DNA of 64,000 bases from Plecoglossus altivelis (taxonomy: Eukaryota > Chordata > Actinopteri > Osmeriformes > Plecoglossidae). This document shows, one piece after another, positions 1 through 12,875 of this stretch; within the stretch, counting starts at the first letter, position 1, and each line of letters starts with the position of its first letter. The notes below the pieces were generated by a model, which saw only the letters and a program-made list of their open reading frames with translations, was not told where the DNA came from and ran no database searches. The position numbers were made by a program, and so were the translations under genes. The stretch is taken from contig BROE01000009.1 of the NCBI GenBank assembly GCA_036571765.1, forward strand, positions 8,309,795 through 8,373,794. The letters are read 5' to 3'.

Positions 1-236
1 CCTCAGATCCCTGCAGCTTGCTTCCTATGCTGACGTCACGTAGTCTCGCCTCTGCTTGGCCATGGATGCTCCTGGCCGCATCCTTTAGAAATACCTTCGG
101 TCTCTCTTTCTTGGTTCTCTCTCTCTGCCTCTGCCAAGCACTGTGGTGTTTCAGCTGCGCTACCTGTAGTTGCTGGTATAGTCAGGCACACCTGGTCAGA
201 TGTGGTCCATCGTTCATCAAACCCGTTCATCTAGTC

Positions 237-451
237 CAGGGGTGAGCAACCTTGGTGCACGAAGAGCCACTGTCCTGAAGGTTTTAGATGTTTCCTTGCT
301 CCAGCACGCCTGATTCGAATGAAGGGTCATTATCAGGCTTCCACAGAGCTTAATAACGACCTATTTATTAAAATCAGCTGTGCTGGAGCAGGGAAACATC
401 TAAAACCCTCAGGACATTGTCTCTTCAAGGACCAGGGTTGCCCAGCCTTTC
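237..451. mobile_element. hAT-type MITE (copy A) in a MAP4K5 intron
   Basis: The two halves are inverted repeats of each other: about 242-307 pairs with about 375-442, both containing TTTTAGATGTTTCC. The flanks 229-236 (ATCTAGTC) and 452-459 (CTCTAGTC) look like an 8-bp target duplication with one mismatch. There is no coding capacity. The arm sequence is shared with the element at 58125-58305, so the two belong to one family. Confidence 0.8.
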
Positions 452-554
452 CTCTAGTCCCTGACACTGTACTCCTCCTGTCCAGATAGAAAGTACTGTA
501 CCCCCACCCCCTGTCCCCCCCTCTGACTCCTGCCTCTCTGCCCCTCCCCTCCAG

Positions 555-3500
555 TGGCCATGTCACCCACCTGGAGGATGCCTTCGAGGACATAGAGCTG
601 TAAGCACTGCTCCACCACACTCAGCATAGCCTCCCCATCCCACCCCCCCCAGCCCTCAAATTCAGTGTTCTCACTCTGCTTCCAGGTCGACCCTCAAACA
701 AGGAGTCCCTCCTCCCCTGCCCCCCAAGGTGAGGCCCGTTTGAGTCGAGCAGCGGAACGCAGGAGAGTTGGCGTCCAGTTTGAGTAGAACTAGAACGGTG
801 CTTTATTCGTAGCATTGGAACAGGTTATGTTAGTCCAAGGTGCTCCCCTGTGACCATGGAGCCAATGTTGACCCCTGTCTCTTCCTCTCATCCCTCAGCC
901 CCGGCTGAGCAGCTCATCAGAGGAGGTGGGCCTCCACGAGGAGCGGAGCCTGACTGTGCGCAGGTTCCCCGCTGCGGAGAACGGCCCGGGCCCACGGCGC
1001 CAGAGCAGCCCGGAGCAGGGCAACAAAGCGGAGCACGCCGCCCCCGACTTCCTGTCTGCCAGCGTCAGCAGCCCCGGGAGGCTGTCACGTGCCTCTGACC
1101 CAGGTAACACACACTCATAACACACACACATACACACAGTCCAGTTAGCCTAGCTGGCCCAGTACATCACTTGTCTTTTCAGGTTCCTAACTAGCTTGAT
1201 AGTATGGCTTACGTTGGGGGGTGCTTTGTCTAAATTAGAAACCATTTTGTCTCTCCAAGCTCTCAGCCAGTCAAAATGTAAAGGTAAGGATTAATGGCTT
1301 TATGTAACCATATCTCTTTACTGTATTTGGAGGTTAATACAGGCTCTACATTGTGTGATGTCATTGTGTTGTATCATTGAGATGGTTCATCATTATGCTC
1401 TCGTTTTGCCGTGGTTCTGTCATGATGACTAGACTCAGCCTAACTCCTCCCCCTCCCCCTCTCTGTGTGAGCAGAGGACTCTGACAGCAGTGGGAATGGA
1501 GACAGTCCCAAGCCTGCCACCAACCATCCCCACCCCAGGGAGAAGAAGGACTACCCTGTACGTCGGTCTCGCCTCCCTCTACATGCACCACATCTGTCTC
1601 TGCAAGGGACCTTTCAAACTCCCTGATGTCAGATCACTCAGTCTAGGAGCTTTTGAATTACTGTCACCATCTATCTCACTACCTGTCTCATCTAGTCTGT
1701 CTCTCCATCATCACGTCTAATCTATCTCTTCATCTCATAACTGATCTGTAAACCTCATCTAATCTCTATTTGTCTCATGCATAACAACAAGGATTTGGTA
1801 GAACGGATGGATATTTGCCATGTGTGGGCAGGTTTATTTGTTTACTGGTCATGTAAAGTTCCCCTCTTGTTAAGTGTCCATTCCACTGACGGACACAGCT
1901 CTGAGCCTGAGGAAGGTTATTCCTCTCCTATTGGTCTGAGACTATGGTAGTTGAAGAGGGGCGCTGAGCAGTATTCTGCCACCTCAGGAAACAGCCTCGC
2001 GTTGCTTTCAGGGTTAACCAGTTGTAATTCGGTTGGCCAACACCCCTCAAGACTTGGATCAACTGAATATTCTCTGTCTCATCTCTGTATCCTGCATCTA
2101 ACTGGAGTTTGTTTCCTCCCCCTGCCAGAAACCTGCCATCAACGGCCTGCCTCCCACCCCTAAAGTCCTGGTGAGTAAACTGCCAGCCTGGCGGCCGGCC
2201 CCTCCAGCATTGCTGCTTGGTCGCTTTCTACCGAACACCCGTCATTAAACTCGCTCCGACCTGCAGTTCAATACCCTGTACCCCAGGCTCGGTGTTCCCA
2301 CGGTTACCGCGGTGTCTGCTGGTCCGCCTCGAGGCTGTGGTTCAGTAAACATGACCTGGTGTCTCGCAGGAAGGGCTCCGAGCGCTGCGGTTCAGCGGCG
2401 CTCTCTGAACTCTGTCCCTTGTCTCTCTCTCCAGATGGGAGCCTGCTTCTCCAAAGTGTTTGACGGCTGCCCGTTGAAAATCAACTGCGCCACATCATGG
2501 ATTCACCCAGACACCAAAGGTAACGTCAGGCACATCTCGCCTGTGCTTTCTTGGGTTGTTTGGTGGTGAATCCTAGGGGTTTCAGAGACCGAACTACAGG
2601 GAGGAGGGTTGGAGAATGGTGATTGGCTGTGTTCATGTATCACTTCAAGCCTTGAAACTCCAAAAAGGAGGGGGAAAAACTAAGGTTTCGTTATTTATGA
2701 AGGAAAAAAGAAAAAGCTGATGAGGTGTCAAGTTACTCTTTAACATGAAAGCACACAATTACCCTTTTCTTCTTGTTAAATATAGACCAGTATCTGATTT
2801 TCGGGACCGAAGATGGCATCTACACGCTGAACCTGAACGAGCTTCACGAAGCCACAATGGAACAGGTGGGACTCCCCCTCGTCTCCTGACGACTGAGCGA
2901 CATGTCGCGTCCTCCTCTCTTCACCATCAAACAGCACTCTGCCTCTGGTCCACCTCAGGGAGTCTGACTGATTGTCGTCATGGTTTTCCTTTCAGCTGTT
3001 TCCACGAAAATGCACCTGGCTCTACATCATCAACAACAACCTGATGTCGCTGTCAGGTGAGGGGAGGGAGGACACTCCCAGCAGCCTCTCTTTCAGCCAC
3101 TCCTGCACTGGCTGCCTTGTCGGCCGCTGATATCTGATTGGCTCTGAGGGCTGGTACAATTACCTGGTATCTGCAGCTTGTGAGCGGCAGTTTGTTTGAA
3201 AGCTATTGAAAGGACTTTATGAAAGACCTTCTGAAGCGTGTATGTCTCACATCTGATGACACAGCCCTCTCCCACACAGCCCTCTCCCACACAGCCCTCT
3301 CCTACACAGCCCTCTCCTACACAGCCCTCTCCCACACAGCCCTCTCCCACACAGCCCTCTCCTACACAGCCAAATCAGTTACTTTTCATGACACCTGGCT
3401 GCGCTAGCCGAGTACTTTGATTGTTTGACTGAATGAAAGGCCTTTTTGTAATTAAATGTAGCTGTTTGAAGGATTTGAGTCATAACCTGTTGTGCATATT

Positions 3501-6316
3501 TATTTTTGGGGTCTATGCTTCTGCTTTCGTGGCTTGTTTCCTGGCTCCAGCTTCCCCTCATCATCTGTGGTGATCGAGGTCTGCCTGTGTGTGATGTCCA
3601 CCCACAGACCTCTCTAGCCCAATAATAAATGCGTACCACTATGTCACTCTTGGGTCTCACCTTTAGCTGTCTGCCACCCTGCGTATATTTAATCAGTTTT
3701 CTTCTCCTCTTCACTTGGCCACTCTCCCTGCTCCTCTCGTCTGGCTTGATTTGATATCCTACTAACGGCCTCACCAGAAGGTAATCATGCTTCCTTGTTC
3801 CATTCCTGTACCCTGGTCCTTGTTCCATGCCTGTTTCCTGTAGCCTCTACCCTGTTTCCTGTAGCCTCTACCCTGTTTCCTGTAGCCTCTACCCTGTTTC
3901 TTGTACTCTGTTTCCTCTACCCTGTTTCCTGTAGCCTCTACCCTGTTTCCTGTAGCCTCTACCCTGTTTCTTATACCCTGTTTCTTATACCCTGTTTCCT
4001 GTACCCTCTACCCTGTTTCCTGTACTTCTGCCATGTTTACTGTACCTTCTGCCATGTGTACTGTACCCTCTACCCTGTTTCCGGTACTCTCCACCCCGTT
4101 TTCTGTATCCTCTATCCTGCCTCCTTTACCCTGTTTCGTGTATCCTCTATCCTGCTTCCTGTACCCTCTATTTGCTTCCTGTACCCTGTTTCCTGTACCC
4201 TCTCCCCCGTTTCCCGCACCTTCTACCCTGTTTCCTGTATCCTCTATCCTGCTTCCTGTACCCTCTATTCTGCTTCCTGTACCCTGTTTCCTGTACTCTC
4301 TATCATGCTTCCTGTACCCTCTATCCTGCTTCATGTACCCTCTATCATGCTTCCTGTACCCTCTACCCTGTTTCCTGTACCCTGTTTCCTGTACCCTCTA
4401 CCCTGTTTCCTGTATCCTCTACCCTGTTTCCTCTACCCTGTTTCCTGTACCCTCTATCATGCTTCCTGTGCCCTCTATACTGCTTCCTCTACCCTGTTCC
4501 CTGTTTCCTGTACCTTCTATCCTGCTCCCAGCACTCTCTACCCTGTTTCCTGTACCCTCTATCCTGCTTCCTGCACTCTCTACCCTGTTTCCTGTATCCC
4601 CTAGCCTGTATCCTCTACCCTGTTTCCTGTACCCTCTATCTTGCTTCCTTTAGCCTTTTTCTCGTACCATGTATCCTGGTCAATGTTCCGTACTTTTACA
4701 CAATTTCCTAACTTTGGGTCACAGCTAACTTTTCTATACATGCTGCTGATTCTACCAGATGGGGGCATTTAGAGGGGGAAACACAGATAGAGTATGTGGT
4801 ATGTTAAGGGTTCTCGGTTAGATACGGTCTCCGTGCAGAGAGATGATGGCCTGATGTCATATTTACACCCTGGCCACAGGGAAAACCTTCCAGCTCTACT
4901 CCCACAACCTCATTGGCCTGTTTGAGCAGCTGAAGAAGCCTGGCCTGGCAGCTCAGTTCCAGACCCACCGCTTCCCAGACAAGATCCTGCCCAGGTAAGA
5001 GAGTCTGGCTTGGGCTAACAGACCTGGCCTAGTCTGGGTCCAGGTCCCTCCTACTGGAGGTCATCTGCGTCTTTACGACTATGGACACAAGCTGCCTGTT
5101 TTGGTGTCCGCAGGAGGTTTGCCTTGACAACTAAGATCCCAGACACAAAGGGCTGCCACAAGTGCTGCATTGGTAAGTTATGCTTCCCCCGCCAGCCACT
5201 CTCTCTGTGTGCTCCACTGCTGTTGCCTGTCAACACAGCGAGGCTCATGCAGGGCCGTATAAACACACTCTAGGGTTCATTTGCTTGCAGGAGCGCATCT
5301 CCCAACTGGTCCAACCATTAAAATGTCTTCAAATTAGTTTGGTCACTGCTTCTGTCTGTTTTGTATCATTCCTCCATCTACTGACCTGTCCCCCCTCCTA
5401 ACCAATCCCCTTTCTCTCTCCGCCCCTCCCACCCCAGTGAGGAACCCGTACACGGGTCATAAGTATCTATGTGGAGCGCTGCAGTCAGGCATAGTGCTGC
5501 TGCAGTGGTACGAGCCCATGCAGAGATTCATGCTGATCAAGGTTAGTGGCTCACCTTGTCCTAAAGCACTGCTCTCTTGTGTTCTGGACCTTTCTCTGGA
5601 GTGACTGCCATGTGTTTCTGTCTCTCTCTGTTTCTCTGCCCCTCTTGTGCCCCTTCATGGCACTACTCTACTCTCACATCCTCTTCACATCTTTTGAAAC
5701 CTTTCTTTCTCCTCTCCTTTTCCTCCTGATCCTCTCTTTCTCTCCTGTCTCTTTCCTTCTGTTTCTTCCTCCATCCATTCTCTCTTCCCCTACTTCCCTT
5801 CTCTCTTTCTCACCCTCCCTCTTTTCTCTCTTCCTCACCCTTCCTCCCTTCTCTCTGTTTCTCTCCTGTCTCTTTACTTCTGTTTCTCCCTACCCTCTCT
5901 CTCTCCCTCTATTCCTCACCCTCCCTCCCTCGCAGCACTTTGACTTCCCCCTGCCCAGCCCCCTGAAGGTGTTCGAGATGCTGGTGGTCCCAGAGCAGGA
6001 GTACCCCATGGTGTGTGTGGCCATCAGCCAGGGCACAGAGCCAGGCCAGGTGGTGCGCTTTGAGACCATCAACCTCAACTCCTGCTCGTCATGGTTCACC
6101 GAGATGGGCTCCCGTACGTACATGATGACATCAGAAGTGGGATTGTTTTAATGATGTCGTTTAATACGGCTGTCCTTGAAGGTGACAGTTTGGTTGTATG
6201 TGTGACCCTGGTGGTGTTTTCTTCTAGCGGGACATCAGGTGGACGCCATCCACGTCACCCAGCTGGAGAGAGACACCGTGCTGGTGTGTCTGGACAGTAA
6301 GATGACCCTCTGTCAC

Positions 6317-6358
<42 letters not shown>

Positions 6359-9300
6359 CCCCTCACACACATCCCTGTTAACAAACACTAACATTCTTTG
6401 TTGCTGATGCTAGTAGTCAGCAGCCGTTAGACATGCAGACATTGAAGTGTGATCTCTCTCTGATAGACCTTACCTGCCTTGATAGTTGTCATGGGTCTCG
6501 CTGGTCGTTATAGACACTTGCCTTTCACAACAGGAGGCTGTGTTGAAGTTATGTTGTTGATAACAGGATCTCAGCCAGTGACTGTGGCCCACTAAGACCT
6601 GATTTTGCAGTGAACTGAATCACTCATTAAATACTGTCTAAACGATAGATACTCTATATGAACACAAAATACTCAAAGTATTTATCATTTACACAAAGTA
6701 CTAAATACTTTCTCTGGCAGCTGAACACTTTGTCTAAATAATAAATACTGTCTTGATACTAAATATTAAATATTTTATACTCTGTGAAATAGTGTGTCCA
6801 AACACTGTACTTCATCTCATTTTTTTCAGAAAATTTGAAGATTGTGAATCTCCAGGGAAGACTAAAGTCCAATAAGAAGCTGGCGTCAGAGCTTAGTTTT
6901 GACTTCTGCATCGGATCTGTTGGTGAGCCCTGTCTCCAGATATCTAGTCCCCATTCAGTTACTCTGACTGGGAACGCGAGAGGAACTAAGCGCCCAAAAC
7001 TCTTATTTGAATTGAACTCATCACTTTTCAGGAAAAGCATCGGAGTTTTAAGTCCCCTCACCCACACATTTTCACCAGAAAGGATTGTTTGACAGCATGA
7101 GGGCTTTGGTGGTTGTGGGTGTTTGGTTGCTCATGAAGGCTTTAGTCATGTGAGAGCATAGCAAGCTGAGTCTGTGTCCTGACGTGTCTGTGTCACCCTG
7201 TCCCCTGTTCTCTCTAGTGTGTCTTCAGGACAGCGTGCTGGCCTTCTGGAAACACGGCATGCAGGGGAAGAGCTTCAAGTCCAACGAGGTGAGCGCTCCG
7301 CAACGGACGCGCACAGCCACAACACACATGCCCGCCAAGACACACACATTGCCACCACACATACACACACACACACACACCACAATAACACTTGCTCCAC
7401 CAGCTACAACATACACACACACACACCATAATAACACACACTCCACCAGCTACAACATACACACACACACACACACATACCACAATGACACACGCTCCAC
7501 CAGCTACAACATATACACACACACGCACACACACCATAATAACACACACTCCACCAGCTACAACATACACACACGCACTCACACACACCACAATAACACG
7601 CACTCCAACAGCTACAACATACACACACACACTCACACACACCACAATGACACGCACTCCACCACCTACACCACACACACTCGTAACACACTCAAAACAC
7701 CCAGCACACACCACCTGCCAATCAAGGGAGGTTTCCGTGTCTTATCTGCCCGCTGGTGTGTTTGTTCAACACCTGAGGCCACAGCTCCCTTGGGGCGTGT
7801 TGACTCGCTCCGTGGCGTCCCTGAGGAGGAGCACGCAGCGTGTCGTCGTGACGACACGCTGACCAGGGAATGGAGTTACCCACCTTTCACCCAGGGCTTC
7901 GTGTTAACCTGATCACCAGCACCTGGGCGCGCACACACATTTATACATGCAAACACTTTGCCTTGTACACGCACACACACGTACAGGCGCGCACACGCTC
8001 ATTCACGCAGAAGTTCAGAGATCGCGGGGAGGTGAGGCGTTTTGTGTTTTGTGAAAGGTGATAGGGCCACCTTTTCCAGGTGAGCCAGCGTGTCAGACAG
8101 GGCTGTGTGTGCGAGGGCCAGGGAGCAGCAGTCAGCTGGCCGGGGCCTCTGGCTCCTGGCAGCTCTTGCTGGCCCCAGAGAAATGTCAGGGGCCATGCAA
8201 AATTCATGTTCAATCACAAACGCAACAGCTGCAACACAGGGAGTTCTGCTGAATAATTTAGCCGTCGTCTCCTGGATGATGGCTTTGAAAAGCGGAGGCA
8301 GCGAAGAGGGCCCGAGCCTATTGGTCCCTAAGCGCCTCAGAGACGGTGCCGCCTGGCCCCCCCACCTTCCCCCACCTCCACCGCCTGTTTGAAGAGCCGT
8401 GCCCTCCTGCGGGAGCAGGAGGAGGAGGGGAGGAGGAGGGGAGGGGGCTCACGCCTGCAAGGTGTGACCGAGCCGCTCTGCTTCAGCAAGTCGACTTGTC
8501 GACCTGACGGCTCCTGGCGCGCTCGACACGCGGCCCACAATACAAGATGGCCGACAAGTTTGGCCCCTGGCCTCCGGGCCTTGTCAGAGATATCCAAGCT
8601 TCATACAGAGAGGGCCGGGGTGTCGTCGTGCCGCCGAACGCCAAACACTTCCGTCTCAGCGCTTCCCTGTCTCCTGGCTGGGAAAACAGCTTCCATGGAA
8701 AGCATGGACACGCCCTGTGTTCCAAACCGGTTTAGTTTGGAACCTGATTTGTTTGTAGCAAGAAAGGGTCTGTGTAGTTGCTGGTAGTTGTTTTGTCTCT
8801 TCAGTAGCTCCCTGAGAGAATCACTTGTATCCTATTTGACGTTACGTCACGATCTCTGGGGCTCAAGCACTCTAGGTAGTGGCCAGGTTTAGAGCCCATT
8901 TACTCTGAGTCATCTGGTTTTCCATCGCTTCATCTGCAGGTGACCCAGGAGATCTCAGACCCCAGCCGAGTGTTCCGCCTGCTGGGATCTGACAGGTGAG
9001 ACCGTCAGAAGCATGACTATTCCTTCTCTCTCAAGCACCCGTCCTCCATCTTTCTCAATCTCTTTCTCTCTCTGTCTGTTTGTCTCTCCGTCACCTATTT
9101 TTTTCCATGTCTATTTCTATTACTTTATCTACTTTCTATTTCTATTACTTTATCTACTTTCTATTTCTATTACTTTATCTACTTTTCCTTTATTCCTTCA
9201 CTCTCTCTGTCTCTCTCTCTCTCTCTCTCTCCACTCCCTCATCCTCCTTTTCCTCTCCTCCCAGCTCGCTACCTGTGTTACAGGCTGTTTCAGGAGTGTG

Positions 9301-10336
9301 ATTTATCTTTAGCCCCATGACCTCTATAAAAGCGAGTGTTGATCTGTCCAGCCAGGGGGGCGGGGCCAGCGTCCTCCCTCCTCTGTTTTATCATCGCCTG
9401 GAAACCACCAAACATCCTCCTCCCCTGGCTCTCTAGAGATCTGAGAGTTCTCTGAAGCACGCTGTGGCTGCCTCTGTTGCCCTGGCGACTCGAGGAGGGC
9501 CTGGGCGAGGCCAGGTAATAAATCCAGCGGCCATCTTTGACGGTTAAACCACAGAGTTGCGGCCCCGGGTGGGAACGGTGTTGCCCGGTTGCAAAACCAG
9601 GCCTTTTGTCTGTGTTGAATGCGGATACGTCCAGGGAATTGATTTATGTGTGTACAAGCACACGTCGTCAGCAACCACGCATCACCTCTGTCACATGTGC
9701 TCCTGTAACCAGGCGGACAGCAGAGCACCTCTTTGTTTTCTTCTGTCTCTCTCTTTCTCTTCTCGCCCCTCCCTCTCGTCCTCTCCCTCTCCTGGTCGTC
9801 AGACGGCAGAGAGGGTGCAGTGGGCTGGCTCCGCCATGGAGACAGTTGGTGGTGGCTCAGCACACGTAGCTGTGTCCAGGTAGCTGGGCCTCCAGGCAGG
9901 CCCGGACAGGTGAGCTGCCCTGAGCCCTGGACCCTGGACCCAGCCCTGCAGTGGCATCAGGACAGCTTCTCCCTGCCCTTCCCCCCCCCCATGTTTTATT
10001 AACCAGTGCCTGGGCACTGCCAGCCTGGTTTGAGTGTCTCTCAGCGCCTCTGTAATTTCATCTGATGGGTCGGACAGTAGGGACTGTACCCTGCTGTCAC
10101 CCCTCTCGTCTGTCACCACCATGGGATGCGACATGTGGCTGAAGATGCTCCTGCTAGTCATGGACATCCCCCCCCTCCCTCCCCTTCCCCCTGTATCATA
10201 TGCTGTTTTCCTGCGTGTTGTTCTGATACCGTGTTTCTGGCCTCTCAGGGTGGTGGTCCTGGAGAGCCGACCCACAGACAACCCCACTGCCCAGAGCAAC
10301 CTGTACATCCTGGCTGGCCACGAGAACAGCTACTAG
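555..10336 (+). CDS. MAP4K5: MAP4K5, 3' part (Ste20-family kinase; linker and CNH domain)
   Basis: The last 17 coding exons are present, about 491 codons plus stop. Exons: 555-599, 686-728, 899-1103, 1475-1557, 2129-2170, 2435-2519, 2786-2865, 2996-3056, 4880-4994, 5114-5172, 5438-5541, 5936-6113, 6228-6296, 6830-6922, 7218-7288, 8940-8995, 10249-10336. All have GT-AG borders with matching phases. The kinase domain lies upstream of the window. The first exons encode an acidic/serine-rich linker with the SH3-binding motif PPPLPPK. From MGACFSKVFDGCPLKINC (exon 6) to the end is the citron-homology (CNH) domain, closing with NLYILAGHENSY, as in MAP4K family C-termini. The linker and CNH match MAP4K5 better than MAP4K3, and the neighbour CDKL1 agrees. 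Known role of the family: cytoplasmic kinase upstream of the JNK/Hippo pathways. Introns carry a hAT MITE, CA repeats and a roughly 850-bp minisatellite. Confidence 0.95.
3259..3371. repeat. 15-bp minisatellite, MAP4K5 intron
   Basis: About 7.5 copies of ACACAGCCCTCTCCC with C/T variation. The open frames on both strands across it are repeat artefacts. Confidence 0.9.
3820..4680. repeat. Large pyrimidine-rich minisatellite, about 21 bp, MAP4K5 intron
   Basis: Around 850 bp of diverged units of the type CCCTGTTTCCTGTACCCTCT, mixed with shorter registers (CCCTGTTTCCTGTA, and variants with TATCCTGCT). It lies in the intron between exons ending 3056 and starting 4880. Strand asymmetry is strong: C+T on the + strand. 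Several overlapping open frames of 180-270 codons arise because the unit lacks stops; they are not genes. Confidence 0.92.
6321..6354. repeat. (CA)n microsatellite
   Basis: A pure CA tract of about 17 dinucleotides just after the MAP4K5 exon ending at 6296. Confidence 0.9.
7358..7690. repeat. CA-rich compound minisatellite, about 60-bp unit
   Basis: Five or six imperfect units pair an (AC)n stretch with CACTCCACCAGCTACAACAT. It starts about 70 bp after the MAP4K5 exon ending at 7288. Long Thr/His or Cys/Val open frames here are low-complexity artefacts. Confidence 0.88.
9111..9185. repeat. 25-bp tandem repeat, 3 copies
   Basis: Three near-identical units made of CTATTTCTATTACTTTATCT followed by ACTTT, in a pyrimidine-rich part of the last MAP4K5 intron. 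Confidence 0.9.
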
Positions 10337-11335
10337 CCCCGGCCCCTGAGGAGGGAGGCCCCCCAGCCATGTGGGGAGACCAGCCCAGGAGTGGCAGATA
10401 TTACCAGACTGAGCTCAGCCCTCGGGCCCCCAGTCAGCTGTCTCCCACTGGCCAGGACAATAGCAGGACTTTGGCAGCTGCCAAGTTGCTTTTCTCATCC
10501 AACACAGGAAAGCCCAGAGTTGAGGATCTGCATCCACAACTACAGCCTTACACCTGGGAGACACCTCCACGCCCAGCCAGGATCAGGGGCCAGTCCCCAG
10601 CAGGAGAGCCCAAGCTTAGGGGCACAGTCTGTCCCAGCATGACCTCACACCTGCAGACTACTCTGGCTTCTAAGTGATCAATATCTAGAGGTGAAAGAAA
10701 GTGCCATAAAAATTCATGTTTCTTAGTTCTAAAAAACAAAACAAACAAAAAAAAACAAAGATGGGAGATTTATATATTTTGAAAAGCCCTTTGTAACACG
10801 ACCTTCCAGATGGGACTTCAGGTGAATGTGCTTAAGCCTAGACTGGGGCTTGATGTCTTGCCCCAAACTAATCCAGTGGTTAGGCCACAACTCCCATGTC
10901 TCTTACTCGATGTAGGCAATTTAACTATTTATTCATCTCTAATGCAAAAAGGGTAAGTTAAATTTGTATGTGAACCAGTGACAGGGGCAGTAGGCCTGCT
11001 GTGAGAGACCCTGTGAACATCAGCTGCCTGTCAAGCTGTCGCCGGGCAGGTTTGGGGTTTATTTTAACTGCAATGTCATCCTGCTCCTGCTGCTTATTTT
11101 AGACGTTACATGTCAAGCTTTCCTTCTGTTTCCTGTTTTTTTTTAATTTTTTTTTTTAAAACAATTTACTTTTACTCAATATTTGCACCATGTAAGCACT
11201 TTTGTACATTTCTTTTTTTAATTTAAATGACAAAATAAGGGAAATGCTTGTTTTTTTCATAACATCTTTGGCATTCCCTTCGCAAAACCTAATGTACGCT
11301 GTTTTTGTAATAAAAAAAGCTATTGTTAACAATAT
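10337..11335 (+). other. MAP4K5: MAP4K5 3' UTR
   Basis: Runs from the TAG stop to just past an AATAAA hexamer at 11309-11314. It is AT-rich in its second half and has no competing gene. The exact cleavage site is inferred. Confidence 0.7.
11309..11314 (+). promoter_or_regulatory. Polyadenylation signal AATAAA, probably MAP4K5
   Basis: A canonical hexamer about 970 bp after the MAP4K5 stop, in AT-rich sequence. A TGT-containing stretch follows. Confidence 0.6.
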
Positions 11336-12802
11336 GAGCTTCTGGGCAGGTTGTCTGATGCAGTCAGGTGGATGGTTGGAATATTTTACATTGAACTCAT
11401 TTAGCAGATGCTCTCATCTACTAAATGACACACTAATTGTGTACAGACTTAAGCAGGTCATAGGTACATAGTTCCTTAACCGATCACATAGAACTATCAT
11501 CTCCCACATCTCAGATATATGTCGGTCCCAAAGGCCTGTTTTAGAAGAAGACGCGCTTCTGAAGAGTTTACGAGAATGTTAAACTTTTTTTCTTTTTTTT
11601 TTGGTTGTTTAAAATATGGCATTACAGCAGTTTGGGTTTCTGGGTATCAATTTGGATCGAATCTGCAACACCTTTCAACAAAGGAAATTCGACCCGATCA
11701 AAATGCTTATGATCAAATGGCTCAATGACCACAAGCCTTTGTTCGCTAAACCACCACGGCCATGGAAAGTGCTACATTCAATTTGTAAACACCACATGGA
11801 AACTCAAACCCTCAATTAGGGTATTCATCATGACCGGGCCGCCCACTGGTGCCAACCCTCCGCTCTACATCACACTGCGCCGTACAGAAGAGGAGGAGTC
11901 GGTCATCCAGTTCCTATGGGGACCAGGCTGAGAGGGAAAACGTTTGCGTGCTACTTTTACAGAACTGAATGCTCATATGCTCAGAGTACGTTCACACTGC
12001 GCGCTCCAAGCATCTCTTGTAGTTGAACGTCAAAACGTAAGTTCTTTTTGTATTTTGTATTTTTTCACAATCCGTCAACAGGTGGTTGTCCAATTGGCCT
12101 ATTATGAAATTACATGATTTAAATGATTGTGTAATGTGTTGGAGTTCAACTTCATTTAGATGTTTTTTCCCCAGTATTTTGACAAATTACTAACCGTCCT
12201 GTAGACTTTGGCAGGCTGTTCTGTCAGACGGTTATTACACTGTTTAGCTGCCTTGTTAAGCTTGTACGGCAGAAGATATCGGGGTTTTAGAAGTGAGGAA
12301 CATTGATTTCATCTAATTACAGCATGATTTTTGGTCCACGCAGGCCACTTTCAAATACTGCATGTTTATCTAAGAGCGTGTACTTTGCAATGCAAATGTT
12401 TTCGTTACGCAGTAACTGTTCAAGAGGCAGGTGTTGCGTTTCCTGGACTCCCTTGAGAATCTTTGCCCAACATGTTTACGATGGAAGTCCATAGGCAGCA
12501 AGGCAGCACTGTATATCACGTGGTCGAACTGTTACCACGAACACGGTCATTGTGAGCAACAAGGTTGCCTTAAAATGTCTAACACACTAGACTCGATTTT
12601 TCTATGCGTTTCACCTTGTATTACTTTGTATTTATTGTATCAGATGCTGACATGGCCTTACATTTAGACATTTAATCTGACCGTGTTACTCTTTTACTAA
12701 AGCGTTTTATCTGCTTATCAGGACGGGGGGGGGGGGGGAAGAAATATAAGAAATTCATGACTACATATATTACTGTTGGTGGTTGGTGTCTGACTCCTTC
12801 AG
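11336..12802. other. Intergenic, MAP4K5 to CDKL1
   Basis: No coding exon was recognised. It holds an antisense SINE/LINE-type tail fragment (about 11396-11440, containing TCATTTAGCAGATGCT) and a G run at 12724-12737. The acceptor-like CTCCTTCAG ending at 12802 would open a CDKL1 exon carrying 5' UTR plus the start codon. The CDKL1 promoter should lie in or upstream of this stretch. Confidence 0.5.
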
Positions 12803-12875
12803 GCTGGTCTGTGTGCTTCGGACTGAAGGTGTGAACCTGCTGATGAACTGTGAGCGCTCCTAACCCTGCCTCAGC

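Noticed and set aside
1..554. Coding exon upstream of 555
   Set aside because: The small open frames show no similarity to the MAP4K5 linker, and much of the stretch is a MITE.
3795..4711. Long overlapping open frames of 180-270 codons
   Set aside because: They exist in several frames because the pyrimidine minisatellite lacks stops. The protein would be pure repeat inside a MAP4K5 intron.
7184..7912. Open frame of 242 codons rich in Thr/His
   Set aside because: It begins in the MAP4K5 exon region and runs through a CA-rich array. The real exon ends at 7288 with a GT donor.
8100..8790. Overlapping open frames on both strands in GC-rich sequence
   Set aside because: High GC leaves few stops. 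No recognisable protein and no splice-consistent model was found.
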